This document shows, in pieces, positions 48,484 through 56,815 of a stretch of 64,000 nucleotides of DNA (within the stretch, counting starts at the first letter, position 1; every line of letters begins with the position of its first letter). Position numbers and translations under genes: made by a program. Below the pieces are notes generated by a model. That model worked only from the letters and a program-made list of their open reading frames with translations. It had not been told where the DNA came from and made no database searches. Origin of the DNA: Bacillus sp. ISL-18 (GTDB taxonomy: Bacteria; Bacillota; Bacilli; Bacillales; Cytobacillaceae); assembly GCF_018613415.1 (NCBI RefSeq), contig NZ_JAGGQG010000030.1:62001-126000 (forward strand), read 5' to 3'.

Positions 48484-50085
48484 TTATACAAACAGCTTGA
48501 TTAATTCATCTTTTGCGGTAACTTTTCCTTCATTGGCAGGCAACACATCTAAATATTGATTGGTATTGGTGATGACAACAGGTGTTTTTACATCATAGCC
48601 TGCCGCCTTAATGTTTTCTATATCAAATTCAATTAGCAAGTCACCACGTTTTACCACATCCCATTGTTTTACATGTGAAGTAAAAAATTTACCCTTTAAG
48701 TTAATGGTATTCACTCCCACAATAATTAAGATTTCTGCTCCGCCTTCTGAGGTAATCCCAATGGCATGCTCGGTTGGAAATAAAGTCGTAACAACTCCAT
48801 CAACAGGTGCGACCACTTCACCCTTTGTTGGTTCAATCGCAATCCCTTTTCCAACCGTCTCCGTAGAAAAAAGAGGATCTGAAATTTTACTTAATGGAAC
48901 TATTTCTCCGCTTAATGGACTTCCAATGATTTCCCGCTGCACATTCGAGATACCAAATTCTTTAACCGTTTTAGCAGCGACGGTGTCGTTCTTTCCTTCA
49001 TACCCCAAGACAAGTGTCAAAACTAGTGCAATCACTAAAGCTCCTAACGTACCAATCAAATATAATCCGATCGGTGTAAAGACTGGAATGGACAAGAAGC
49101 TTGGGAGCGCAAATCCAGTCCCTTTTACCCCAAATGTCCCGTTTATCGCTCCGCCAATTGCCCCTGCTATGGCAACAATCAACATGGTTCGTTTGTAGCG
49201 TACTAAAAGACCGTAGGTGATGATTTCTGTTGTACCTGCTAAGGCACCTGGAATAAGCCCCGATCCAGCAAGTGTTTTCAAGTCTTTATCTCGAGTCTTG
49301 AAGAAAACCCCAAGAGCCATCCCCATTTGAGCGAATGGAGCTGCAGCAACCATTGGGCTAAGTGGATCTAAACCTTTCGATGCAAGGTTGGCAAGAAATA
49401 TCGGAATAACCGCCCAGTGAAGGCCTAATATCGTCAGAAAGGACCATGCAGCACCCATCACCGCACCTGTTAAAAGACCGCTTCTTGCACTTAAAAATTG
49501 AATTAGAATTGCCAATGCCTCACCAACATATGTACCAAATGGACCAAAAATAAGAACAGTCAAGGGAACAATTACAATTAAGGAAACAAGTGGATTAACG
49601 AACATTTGTAAGTCTTTATAGATAACCCTTTTAAGAAGCTGATTTAATAAGGAATAAATAGAAACAGCAATCAAAATCGGAAAAACGGTGGAGGCGTAGT
49701 TCGCCAATATCACTGGAACTCCTAAGAACTCCACGTTTTGGGCCTTTGCTGCTACCAAATCTGTATAATGCGGCTCTAAAAGTGCGCCGCCAATCGCACC
49801 GCCGACAAAGCCATTCGCTCCTAGCTTTGTCGCTAATGTAATCCCTAAAAAAACCGGAAAAAAGTAAAAAATAGCATGCCCAGCTGCAGAAAAGATCGCA
49901 TAGGTACCACTCTCATGAGATAACCATCCTAATGAGATCAAAATCGATAATAGAGCCGTAATAAGTCCAGATCCAGCAAGCACGCCTAAAATAGGTGCAA
50001 AACTTCCACTGACTGTTCCTAAAATTTTATTCATCACGGTTTCTTTTTTTTCTACTGTACCATCACTCGTATTAATCGCGTTCAT
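48484..50085 (-). CDS. PTS-type permease, IIC-IIA without IIB, IIA active site lost
   Basis: 533 residues. A IIC membrane domain of the beta-glucoside/sucrose type (NKILGTVSGSFAPILGVLAGSGL..., HWAVIPIFLANLASKG, PGALAGTTEIITYGLL) starts directly at the N terminus; the normal IIB domain with its Cys is absent. The C-terminal IIA domain (401-533) keeps H440 (EHAIGIT) but the phosphorylated histidine expected in E-(I/V)-L-I-H-(I/V)-G is I455 (EILIIVG; codon ATT at 48721-48723). It therefore cannot be phosphorylated there. It may work as a IIC needing other partners, as an uncoupled carrier, or as a sensor. AAGGAG precedes ATG. No RAT-type antiterminator leader was seen. Confidence 0.85.
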   Translation of the reverse strand: MNAINTSDGTVEKKETVMNKILGTVSGSFAPILGVLAGSGLITALLSILISLGWLSHESGTYAIFSAAGHAIFYFFPVFLGITLATKLGANGFVGGAIGGALLEPHYTDLVAAKAQNVEFLGVPVILANYASTVFPILIAVSIYSLLNQLLKRVIYKDLQMFVNPLVSLIVIVPLTVLIFGPFGTYVGEALAILIQFLSARSGLLTGAVMGAAWSFLTILGLHWAVIPIFLANLASKGLDPLSPMVAAAPFAQMGMALGVFFKTRDKDLKTLAGSGLIPGALAGTTEIITYGLLVRYKRTMLIVAIAGAIGGAINGTFGVKGTGFALPSFLSIPVFTPIGLYLIGTLGALVIALVLTLVLGYEGKNDTVAAKTVKEFGISNVQREIIGSPLSGEIVPLSKISDPLFSTETVGKGIAIEPTKGEVVAPVDGVVTTLFPTEHAIGITSEGGAEILIIVGVNTINLKGKFFTSHVKQWDVVKRGDLLIEFDIENIKAAGYDVKTPVVITNTNQYLDVLPANEGKVTAKDELIKLFV

Positions 50086-50228
50086 GTTGTGTTCTCCTTG
50101 CTCGTAGTTTTACGGTTGAGTTTTTGGAATAATACCCTCTTTAATAAACCTCCCATTTATTTTTAGCAATAAAGGACACAACCATTCTCAAATCTCATTC
50201 ATAAATATTAATCTTCGTTAAACATAAG

Positions 50229-50257
50229 AAAGGAGATACCGAAGTATCTCCTTTAAT
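50229..50257 (-). terminator. Terminator
   Basis: AAAGGAGATAC / GTATCTCCTTT stem with a 4-base loop, after the 102-residue gene. Confidence 0.8.
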
Positions 50258-50269
50258 AAAATATAGGAA

Positions 50270-50578
50270 TTATTGGTAAGATGGTTCTACTGCCTTTTTA
50301 TTTCTCAACTCGTTGTTCACATACTTTCTACTCTTATACAAAAATGAAGTTAATTCTGTCCCAGTTAATTCCTTTTCACTTTCATCACAATAATCTAACC
50401 CTTTACCATGAATGGTCCATTTCTCTTCGTCTGGATAAAACATTAATGTCCAATCCCCATTTCGGATATGATCTTGGAATATAAAATAATGTTTATTCCC
50501 CTGTTGATCAAATTCAGCGAGGTCTAAGAAGTTATTTAGAAAATACGCAATATCTTTCTTGGATACTATCAATTTCAT
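50270..50578 (-). CDS. 102-residue hypothetical protein
   Basis: KLIVSKKDIAYFLNNFLDLAEFDQQGNKHYFIFQDHIRNGDWTLMFYPDEEKWTIHGKG... A soluble alpha/beta protein rich in aromatic residues. GAGGG precedes ATG 50578. Not recognised. Confidence 0.6.
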   Translation of the reverse strand: MKLIVSKKDIAYFLNNFLDLAEFDQQGNKHYFIFQDHIRNGDWTLMFYPDEEKWTIHGKGLDYCDESEKELTGTELTSFLYKSRKYVNNELRNKKAVEPSYQ

Positions 50579-50766
50579 ATTTCCCTCTACCTACCTTTTC
50601 TTTTTCTATTTATTTTAACATAATCTGCTAAAATTCTGATAGAGGGATGATTCTTTCTTTTGAATTGGCTGGAAATCTAAAAAAATAACTTTACCTTTTT
50701 AAGCTGTCTCATTCCAATTATGCTCGGATTCGTTTACAGTACGAAAAATCTGTCTGATAAATAAAA

Positions 50767-51063
50767 TTATAGCAGATGATGAAAGTCATCCTGTCCATTT
50801 GATAAGAGATTTGCCAGAATAGCAGAGTTTTCCTGATCTGCATCATATTGTAACACATCGTCATATTCAAAAAGTTGGAACGTATCTGGAAAGGTATTCC
50901 TCATATACTGAACAAAAGCCTCCATATTTTCTTCACCATTTCTACGGAATTCCATCATGATGGACCGGAATTTATGGGGCGGAATATCGCATTTAATATG
51001 ATAGGATTTTGTAAACCCAATTTCTTTTGAGCTGTACAGATTATATGTAAAAGACATGATCAT
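50767..51063 (-). CDS. 98-residue hypothetical protein
   Basis: Start choice: of three close ATGs (51069, 51063, 51057) the one at 51063 is six bases after AAGAAGG. MSFTYNLYSSKEIGFTKSYHIKCDIPPHKFRSIMMEFRRNG... then an acidic helix. Soluble; no family recognised. Confidence 0.55.
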   Translation of the reverse strand: MIMSFTYNLYSSKEIGFTKSYHIKCDIPPHKFRSIMMEFRRNGEENMEAFVQYMRNTFPDTFQLFEYDDVLQYDADQENSAILANLLSNGQDDFHHLL

Positions 51064-51139
51064 CACCATCCTTCTTTAGCTTTGTTATTTTCTCCATAAT
51101 TAGAATTTTGGATGTACAAGAGAATTGAACATATTTTTT

Positions 51140-51679
51140 CTATACATCATCCACAGATATTACATCGGCAATGAAAAGATTTTCTTGTAAAAAAATACAA
51201 AACAGGTCGGCCGAATCACCTTGCAGCTGTGTGTTTCGTACTGTAAAACCCTCATATTGCTGTTTTAAAAGTTGTTTTCGAAATTTATCATTGGCTTCCT
51301 CTTTATTTAAGAGAGTAGCTTGGTCCTTCCAAGTAAGGTTTCCCCTCTTGGTTGCAAAATAATCACAAAAGGGGTCGCGATCACTCATAAACGATTCATA
51401 TGATTCATATTCCTTTAGGTTTGGTTCATCAATAAACACTCTGTAGATAAAGCCGCGGACAGGTTTTTCATATTGCACGACTTTCGGTTCCCCATCGTCC
51501 CAAAACTCAGTTTTTGATTTTTCAATAACCGTCTCGGTTCCAAATGCAAAAGGTTTCGCTGCCTTCATTTCTGACACAAACCAAAATCCAATCGTATCAA
51601 TATCGTTTGGTAATCGTGGAATGGTGGTTGTTTGTGTAAAGTGGTCAAATTTTTTTAAGGAACCATGATAAACGATCAT
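51140..51679 (-). CDS. Protein with ADP-ribosyltransferase-like (DUF3990-type) fold
   Basis: 179 residues from ATG 51679, preceded by AAAGGAGGG. MIVYHGSLKKFDHF, then DIDTIGFWFVSEMKAAKPFAFGTETVI, then YRVFIDEPNLKEYESYESFMSDRDPF: the YHGS start, G-F-W-F...A..FA and the later strands match the PARP/ART-like pattern of DUF3990 proteins. The catalytic glutamate cannot be identified confidently. Stand-alone, without a visible antitoxin or secretion signal. Fold assignment is by eye. Confidence 0.5.
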   Translation of the reverse strand: MIVYHGSLKKFDHFTQTTTIPRLPNDIDTIGFWFVSEMKAAKPFAFGTETVIEKSKTEFWDDGEPKVVQYEKPVRGFIYRVFIDEPNLKEYESYESFMSDRDPFCDYFATKRGNLTWKDQATLLNKEEANDKFRKQLLKQQYEGFTVRNTQLQGDSADLFCIFLQENLFIADVISVDDV

Positions 51680-51816
51680 AAGCAAACCCTCCTTTTTTAG
51701 ATTACCCAATTTTTATAGAAACATTTAAGGATAAGAATCAAACAATTGATTTTAAACTTAGAAAAATTAGGTCGTTTTTCCAGAGAAAGTATAATGTTAT
51801 TTTTTCACACTGGATG

Positions 51817-51822
51817 TATAAT
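51817..51822 (+). promoter_or_regulatory. -10 element of the SRP RNA promoter
   Basis: TATAAT seven to eight bases upstream of the predicted RNA start; the -35 is weak. Confidence 0.6.
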
Positions 51823-51829
51823 GAATGTA

Positions 51830-52097
51830 TCGTGCTAGACGGGGAGGTAGCGGTGCCCTGTACTCGCAATCCGCTCCAGCGGGGTTGAATTCCTTTTCTA
51901 GGTTAATTCGCTGTAGGGTCAGTCTTAAAAAAGTGATGTTGACGTCTTGGTCCTTCGCAATGGGAATCCATGAACTATGTCAGGTCCGGAAGGAAGCAGC
52001 ATTAAGTGGAAGCTCTCATGTGCCGAAGGGTTGCCTGTGCTGAGTTATCTTTTTTTTGCAACGCTTATGGAGATTAATCGACAGAAGGTGCACGGTT
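51830..52097 (+). ncRNA. scr: Signal recognition particle RNA (Bacillus large type)
   Basis: About 268 bases. Contains GTGCTAGACGGGGAGGTAGC near the 5' end, the domain IV core GTCAGGTCCGGAAGGAAGCA with GGAAG loop and asymmetric bulge, GTGCCGAAGGGTTGCCTG, and the closing CGACAGAAGGTGCACGG Alu-domain strand. Bacillus SRP RNA is the long form with an Alu domain. A -10 TATAAT precedes and a terminator follows. Confidence 0.95.
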
Positions 52098-52110
52098 ACA
52101 TATATAATCG

Positions 52111-52139
52111 AAAACTCATCCATTTGGATGAGTTTTTTT
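52111..52139 (+). terminator. SRP RNA terminator
   Basis: AAAACTCATCC / GGATGAGTTTT stem followed by TTT. Confidence 0.9.
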
Positions 52140-52151
52140 GGTTAACTAGAT

Positions 52152-52280
52152 TTACTGGTTATGATTTTGTTGAGATTTTATCGCCATTTTTTCGAGTCCA
52201 TTTTCTCTGTCAAATTCTACATCAGCAACTGGCGCGCCTTTTTTATTTTTTGAAAATCTGCTTTTTTTGTTTTTAGTCAT
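52152..52280 (-). CDS. 42-residue basic protein
   Basis: ATG 52280 follows TGAGGTG. TKNKKSRFSKNKKGAPVADVEFDRENGLEKMAIKSQQNHNQ resembles small basic Bacillus proteins of spore-forming species (GAPxADVEF segment) but I cannot name the family. Convergent with the SRP RNA. Confidence 0.6.
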   Translation of the reverse strand: MTKNKKSRFSKNKKGAPVADVEFDRENGLEKMAIKSQQNHNQ

Positions 52281-52402
52281 TTTGCACCTCATATTTGTTA
52301 GTTTTGTTTCGTCAAGGATGCTTTTTCTATTCTTGAATGGCACCCACTATTTTAGTTTGCTTTCTAATGGCTAAGCTATTCGATTATCTTTGATGACATA
52401 AG

Positions 52403-52437
52403 AAAAAGACGTGTGAGGTTCACACGTCTTTTGTATA
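52403..52437 (-). terminator. Terminator of the namA-AKR unit
   Basis: AAAGACGTGTGA / TCACACGTCTTT stem with T runs on both strands, 75 bases past the AKR stop. Confidence 0.8.
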
Positions 52438-52512
52438 TCTTACCTTTCAATTGGTATTAAAGCTGGGGTGGAATGGATTTCGGCAGGATTGCGGTTTTTT
52501 CCCCACTCTCCC

Positions 52513-53337
52513 CTATCGAACATTCATCTCGTTCGGATTTGGACCTTTACGCCGATTGCGATTGATCTGATTGATTTCATTCATTTCAGCAGAAGTCAGT
52601 TCGAAATCAAAAACTTGAAAGTTTTCTTCGATTCTAGATGTTGTAACCGACTTTGGAATGACAATCGTATTGTTTTGTAAATGCCACCGTAAAACGGTTT
52701 GAGCTGGTGACTTATCATGGGATTTAGCAATTCGTTGAACCACTACATCTTGGAGCACTTCTCCACCTTGATCCAGCGGGCTCCACGCTTCTATAAAGAT
52801 GTTATGCTTTGCACAAAACTCTTTTAGATCATTTTGGGCAAGGTAAGGATGGCATTCCACTTGGTTTAGCACCGGTACTACTTCACATTCTTTTAAAAGG
52901 CGCTTTAAGTGTTGTATTTCAAAATTACAAACACCGATAGCTTTTACGCGGCCATCGCGGTAAAGCTTTTCTAATGCTTTATAGGTATCCACATACTGGT
53001 CAAATTGAGGAGTGGGCCAATGAATCAAGTAAAGATCGACATAGTCCAGTCCTAATCTTTCTAAGCTTTCTTCAAACGCACGGAGTGTATTTTCATACCC
53101 TTGGTCACTATTCCAGACTTTTGTCGTAATAAATAATTCTTTACGGGGAAGAGATGATTCTTTAATTGCTTTTCCCACGCCTTTTTCATTTTGATAGATC
53201 ATCGCCGTATCGATGGAGCGGTAACCTACTTGGATTGCCGTTTTAACTGCAGCAGTGGCTTGATCATCTTCAACCTGCCACACACCAAAACCAAGCTGAG
53301 GCATTTTTAATCCGTTGTTTAACGTAACAAAATTCAT
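52513..53337 (-). CDS. Aldo/keto reductase (YvgN/YtbE-like)
   Basis: 274 residues. Tetrad D43, Y48, K73, H106 intact (SIDTAMIYQNE, TTKVWN, YLIHWP). KSVTTSRIEENFQVFDFEL is the NADPH-binding tail. This subgroup reduces methylglyoxal and other aldehydes. It follows namA by 28 bases, so they form one unit, probably for reactive carbonyl or ene detoxification. AAAGGAG precedes ATG. Confidence 0.9.
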   Translation of the reverse strand: MNFVTLNNGLKMPQLGFGVWQVEDDQATAAVKTAIQVGYRSIDTAMIYQNEKGVGKAIKESSLPRKELFITTKVWNSDQGYENTLRAFEESLERLGLDYVDLYLIHWPTPQFDQYVDTYKALEKLYRDGRVKAIGVCNFEIQHLKRLLKECEVVPVLNQVECHPYLAQNDLKEFCAKHNIFIEAWSPLDQGGEVLQDVVVQRIAKSHDKSPAQTVLRWHLQNNTIVIPKSVTTSRIEENFQVFDFELTSAEMNEINQINRNRRKGPNPNEMNVR

Positions 53338-53365
53338 GATATTTGCTCCTTTTCACGATATCGTT

Positions 53366-54397
53366 CTAGCGATTTGGGAATCCTGGTATATACTGTCTTG
53401 GGACTTCTGTTTCTTTCCGAAGGGCGGATGCGGCTTCTAAGGTCCAATATGGATTTCTTAACATTCCTCTTCCGACTGCCACAAGGTCCGCGTCTTCGTT
53501 GCCGATCACAGCGTTTGCTAACCCTGGTTCATCTAGTCTTCCTACAGCGATTACAGGGACATTTAGTGCTTCCTTAATGGCTCTAGCTAATGGGACTTGG
53601 TACGCAACATGCGTTCCAGGTCTTCCGGCCGCAGCGATTGGCCCTTCTCCCCCTGCGCTTACATGGAACATATCTACGCCTGCCTGCTGATAAACTCTGG
53701 AAAATTCAATCGCTTCGTCGATTCCATAACCGCCTTCTACGTATTCTCTTCCAGAAATGCGCATGATTAATGGCATATTTTCAGGCATTTCACTTTTTGC
53801 AGCCTGAATGACTTCTTTGCCAAATTTGGTTAATTCCTGTCCGTACTCATCTGTTCGTTTATTTGTGTAAGCTGATGTAAATTGATGAATCAGGTATCCG
53901 TGGGCACCATGGAGTTCGATTACATCAAATCCTGCTTTTATAGCTCGTTGTACAGCCAGGCGGAATTTTTCTACCATATCTTTTATATCTTCTGTAGACA
54001 GGGCTCTTGGTGTTTTCGAATTTTCGTCGAATGGAATGGCTGATGGAGCAACGGGTACTTCTGCATCTTCCGCTTTTCTTCCCGCATGAGCTATCTGAAT
54101 CCCAACTTTAGCTCCATATTGATGGCAGGCGTCTACAATCCGTTTTAATGGAGCGATATGTTCGTCTGACCATAAACCTAAATCATAATCAGAAATTCGG
54201 CCGTCTGGTTCCACATCCGTCATTTCAATAATAATTAAGCCGGCACCGCCAATTGCCCGGCTAACGTAATGCACATAATGCCAATCTGTCGCTATTCCAT
54301 CTTTATTGGTAACCGAGTATTGACACATCGGTGGCATTACAATTCGATTTTTCAATTGCAGTCCTTTTAACTGGTAAGGTGTAAATAAATGTTCCAT
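53366..54397 (-). CDS. namA: NADPH dehydrogenase, Old Yellow Enzyme
   Basis: 343 residues from ATG 54397 (GAAGGAG upstream), beginning MEHLFTPYQLKGLQLKNRIVMPPMCQYS, with the YqjM-type flavin-tuning Cys in MCQYS. AHAGRKAE and FDVIELHGAHGYLIHQFTS supply the His pair; VAVGRGMLRNPYW binds FMN. YqjM/NamA reduces alpha,beta-unsaturated carbonyls. A palindromic operator lies about 150 bases upstream and a MarR gene comes next. Confidence 0.95.
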   Translation of the reverse strand: MEHLFTPYQLKGLQLKNRIVMPPMCQYSVTNKDGIATDWHYVHYVSRAIGGAGLIIIEMTDVEPDGRISDYDLGLWSDEHIAPLKRIVDACHQYGAKVGIQIAHAGRKAEDAEVPVAPSAIPFDENSKTPRALSTEDIKDMVEKFRLAVQRAIKAGFDVIELHGAHGYLIHQFTSAYTNKRTDEYGQELTKFGKEVIQAAKSEMPENMPLIMRISGREYVEGGYGIDEAIEFSRVYQQAGVDMFHVSAGGEGPIAAAGRPGTHVAYQVPLARAIKEALNVPVIAVGRLDEPGLANAVIGNEDADLVAVGRGMLRNPYWTLEAASALRKETEVPRQYIPGFPNR

Positions 54398-54543
54398 GTG
54401 AACACTCCTTCGATCGATTAGCATTTGCAAGAATTAGGCTGTGCTAAAAAGACATATAACAACATTTAGCGTCTACTTTTTTCTCCATTTTAACCGGTTT
54501 TTCTCATCTAAAAAATGCTAAGTTATGAGTCACATAAATAAAA

Positions 54544-54561
54544 TGTATGTGCATGCATACA
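54544..54561. promoter_or_regulatory. Palindromic operator upstream of namA
   Basis: TGTATGTGCATGCATACA: inverted arms TGTATG/CATACA around TGCATG. It is between the MarR gene and namA and is a candidate site for that regulator. Confidence 0.55.
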
Positions 54562-54655
54562 AATTAACATACGCCAAAACCACACGTCAAGTAAGATGTT
54601 TCCTTAACAAAAAAATGGGAACAAAGTTACCCGAATTGAGTTGCGCATCCAGTTT

Positions 54656-55096
54656 TCACTTCGTCCCATCTGCTTTTAATTGATCCATTAGTTTTTCTAA
54701 TTCTTCTTGGACCTTATCTTTTGAAAAAGTCCTTTCAAGTGTTTGATTAAATGTAATGATTGCCCCTTTAAGCTTTTCTTCGCCTTCGGGTGTTAAGGAA
54801 GTGTAAATCGCCCTTCGGTCGTCTATGCAGATATTTCTTTTTAATACACCACAGTCCCTCGCTTCAAATCGGCTTACTAACCTAGACATGGCGCTTTGAC
54901 TTAATCCGACTAAGTTCTGTAGTTGCTGTAACTTTAACTTTTTATCAGGTGCTTCATACAAAAATAAGAGAACGTAAAACTCGTTCAGTGATAATTTATG
55001 ATTCAGTTGAAGGCTGCTTTCTAACTCATTTGTGATTTTTATATGCAAATTGGAGAATGATAACCAATTAGGTATTAGTTGGCGAATGGATTCCAT
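54656..55096 (-). CDS. MarR-family regulator
   Basis: 146 residues from ATG 55096, five bases after AGGTGG. HTH region LKLQQLQNLVGLSQSAMSRLVSRFEARDCGVLKRN with wing DDRRAIYTSLTPEG. One cysteine in ARDCGVLKR and one in NICIDDRR lie at the recognition helix/wing, which could be redox-sensitive. Likely controls namA-AKR (same strand) or the divergent MFS exporter at 55360. Confidence 0.85.
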   Translation of the reverse strand: MESIRQLIPNWLSFSNLHIKITNELESSLQLNHKLSLNEFYVLLFLYEAPDKKLKLQQLQNLVGLSQSAMSRLVSRFEARDCGVLKRNICIDDRRAIYTSLTPEGEEKLKGAIITFNQTLERTFSKDKVQEELEKLMDQLKADGTK

Positions 55097-55359
55097 ATGT
55101 ACCACCTATTCTGGTTTTTCCAAAAGGCTATTATGCCTTGTAGATTTTATCGATTTATTCTTTAATTACCCTTTATACTACCAAGTAAGTAAATTGATAG
55201 TCAATTGTACCTGTTGAATTCTTCATTTTAAGAATTGAATTTTTTTGTTTTTCAACTTATAAAACTATTTCTTATGGTATACTGTGAAAAGTTCATTTTT
55301 AGTCTTTCGAAAATTTCGATACACGCAACAAGAAAACGAGATTGGAAGGTGTGAGGTTT

Positions 55360-56583
55360 ATGGTTCATAATCCAACAGGGAAACAGCGATTGGGGTTAGC
55401 CTTCCTGCTTAGTTTGCTTGGAATGCTTGGGCCATTTAATATTGATATGTATTTACCAAGCTTCCCTAGTATTGGACATGACTTTGGGGCACGTGCCTCG
55501 CTTGTGCAGCTGAGTTTAACGGCGTGTTTAATTGGACTGGCTGTTGGTCAGGTGATTGTTGGACCTATCAGTGATGCCCAGGGGAGAAGGAAACCATTAA
55601 TCGTTTCCATTTCTTTATTTGCATTAGCGTCCCTTTTCTGTGCGCTTGCTCCCAATATTATCATATTGATAACAGCCCGATTTATACAAGGCTTTACTGC
55701 CTCAGCGGGAATCGTCCTTTCACGGGCTGTGGTACGTGATGTGTTTAGCAGTAAAGAACTGACGAAATTCTTTGCCCTTTTAATGGTCATCAATTCAACA
55801 GCCCCAATGATTGCACCCATGACAGGCGGAGCAATACTGCTTATACCCTTTGCAAGCTGGCATACGATATTCTATTTCTTATTTTTTCTCGGGGTTTTTA
55901 TCGTCTTAGTAGTGGCCCTGCGTTTAAAGGAAACATTACCGCTCGAAAAAAGAGTTCCAAGCTCAGTTGGACATTCTTTACGATCAATGGGGAGTTTGTT
56001 TAAGGATCGTTCGTTTATTGGCTATGCCTTGATCGTCGGTTTTGTTCATGGCGGCAGCTTTGCTTATGTATCGGGGACGCCCTTCGTCTACCAGGGAATT
56101 TATGACGTATCGCCACAAGTTTTTAGTATTTTATTTGGTATTAACGGTCTTGCCATTATCACCGGCAGTTTTCTTATTGGGCGCTTTGCTGGGATTGTTC
56201 CTGAAAGAAATCTGCTTCGGATCGCTGTTATTACCGCTGTTTGTGCAACATTTGTCTTGCTTGTGATGACGGTGATTGAAGGACCATTATCTGCTATTGT
56301 TATAGCTATCTTTATCTACATGACTACAATTGGAATGATATTAACAAGTTCATTTACACTAGCGATGGAAAAACAAGGTCATCGTGCAGGGAGTGCAAGT
56401 GCGGTTTTAGGCATGCTCCCATTACTAATTGGTTCGATTGTATCTCCACTCGTTGGGATTAATGAGTCAACAGCAGTACCAATGGGTGCGATCTTGTTTA
56501 TTACCTCCTCTATCGGGTGCATTTTCTTTTTTACACTTACTAAAAAGAAAGCACCATCGCAAGTTATTCGATTACATGCTTAA
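55360..56583 (+). CDS. Bcr/CflA-type MFS drug exporter
   Basis: 407 residues, 12 membrane segments. GMLGPFNIDMYLPSFPSIGHDF opens the first helix; GLAVGQVIVGPISDAQGRRKPL is motif A; FIQGFTASAGIVLSRAVVRDVF is the Bcr/CflA motif. Exports drugs or metabolites by proton antiport. ATG 55360 follows AAGGTG and GAGG; a TTG at 55342 is less favourable. Divergent from the MarR gene. Confidence 0.9.
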   Translation: MVHNPTGKQRLGLAFLLSLLGMLGPFNIDMYLPSFPSIGHDFGARASLVQLSLTACLIGLAVGQVIVGPISDAQGRRKPLIVSISLFALASLFCALAPNIIILITARFIQGFTASAGIVLSRAVVRDVFSSKELTKFFALLMVINSTAPMIAPMTGGAILLIPFASWHTIFYFLFFLGVFIVLVVALRLKETLPLEKRVPSSVGHSLRSMGSLFKDRSFIGYALIVGFVHGGSFAYVSGTPFVYQGIYDVSPQVFSILFGINGLAIITGSFLIGRFAGIVPERNLLRIAVITAVCATFVLLVMTVIEGPLSAIVIAIFIYMTTIGMILTSSFTLAMEKQGHRAGSASAVLGMLPLLIGSIVSPLVGINESTAVPMGAILFITSSIGCIFFFTLTKKKAPSQVIRLHA

Positions 56584-56630
56584 GGTTTATTTACTGTTTT
56601 TATTGAGGAATAGGCCTAGAATTGAACATT

Positions 56631-56673
56631 AAAAAAAATGGTCCTCATGAACTTTCATGAGGACCATTTTTCA
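56631..56673 (+). terminator. Terminator
   Basis: AAAATGGTCCTCATGA / TCATGAGGACCATTTT stem after the MFS gene. Confidence 0.9.
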
Positions 56674-56815
56674 TATAGGGAGGCAATCTCAGTCCTAACA
56701 GCATCGGCATGAGGACATCTTTCTCTACCTAACGAAGATTCCTTTCCTAATGTCTAGAAAGTTTCTTTGTGTAACGTCTACAAGGTCTCCTAAATTTTAT
56801 TAAACAGCAAAAACA

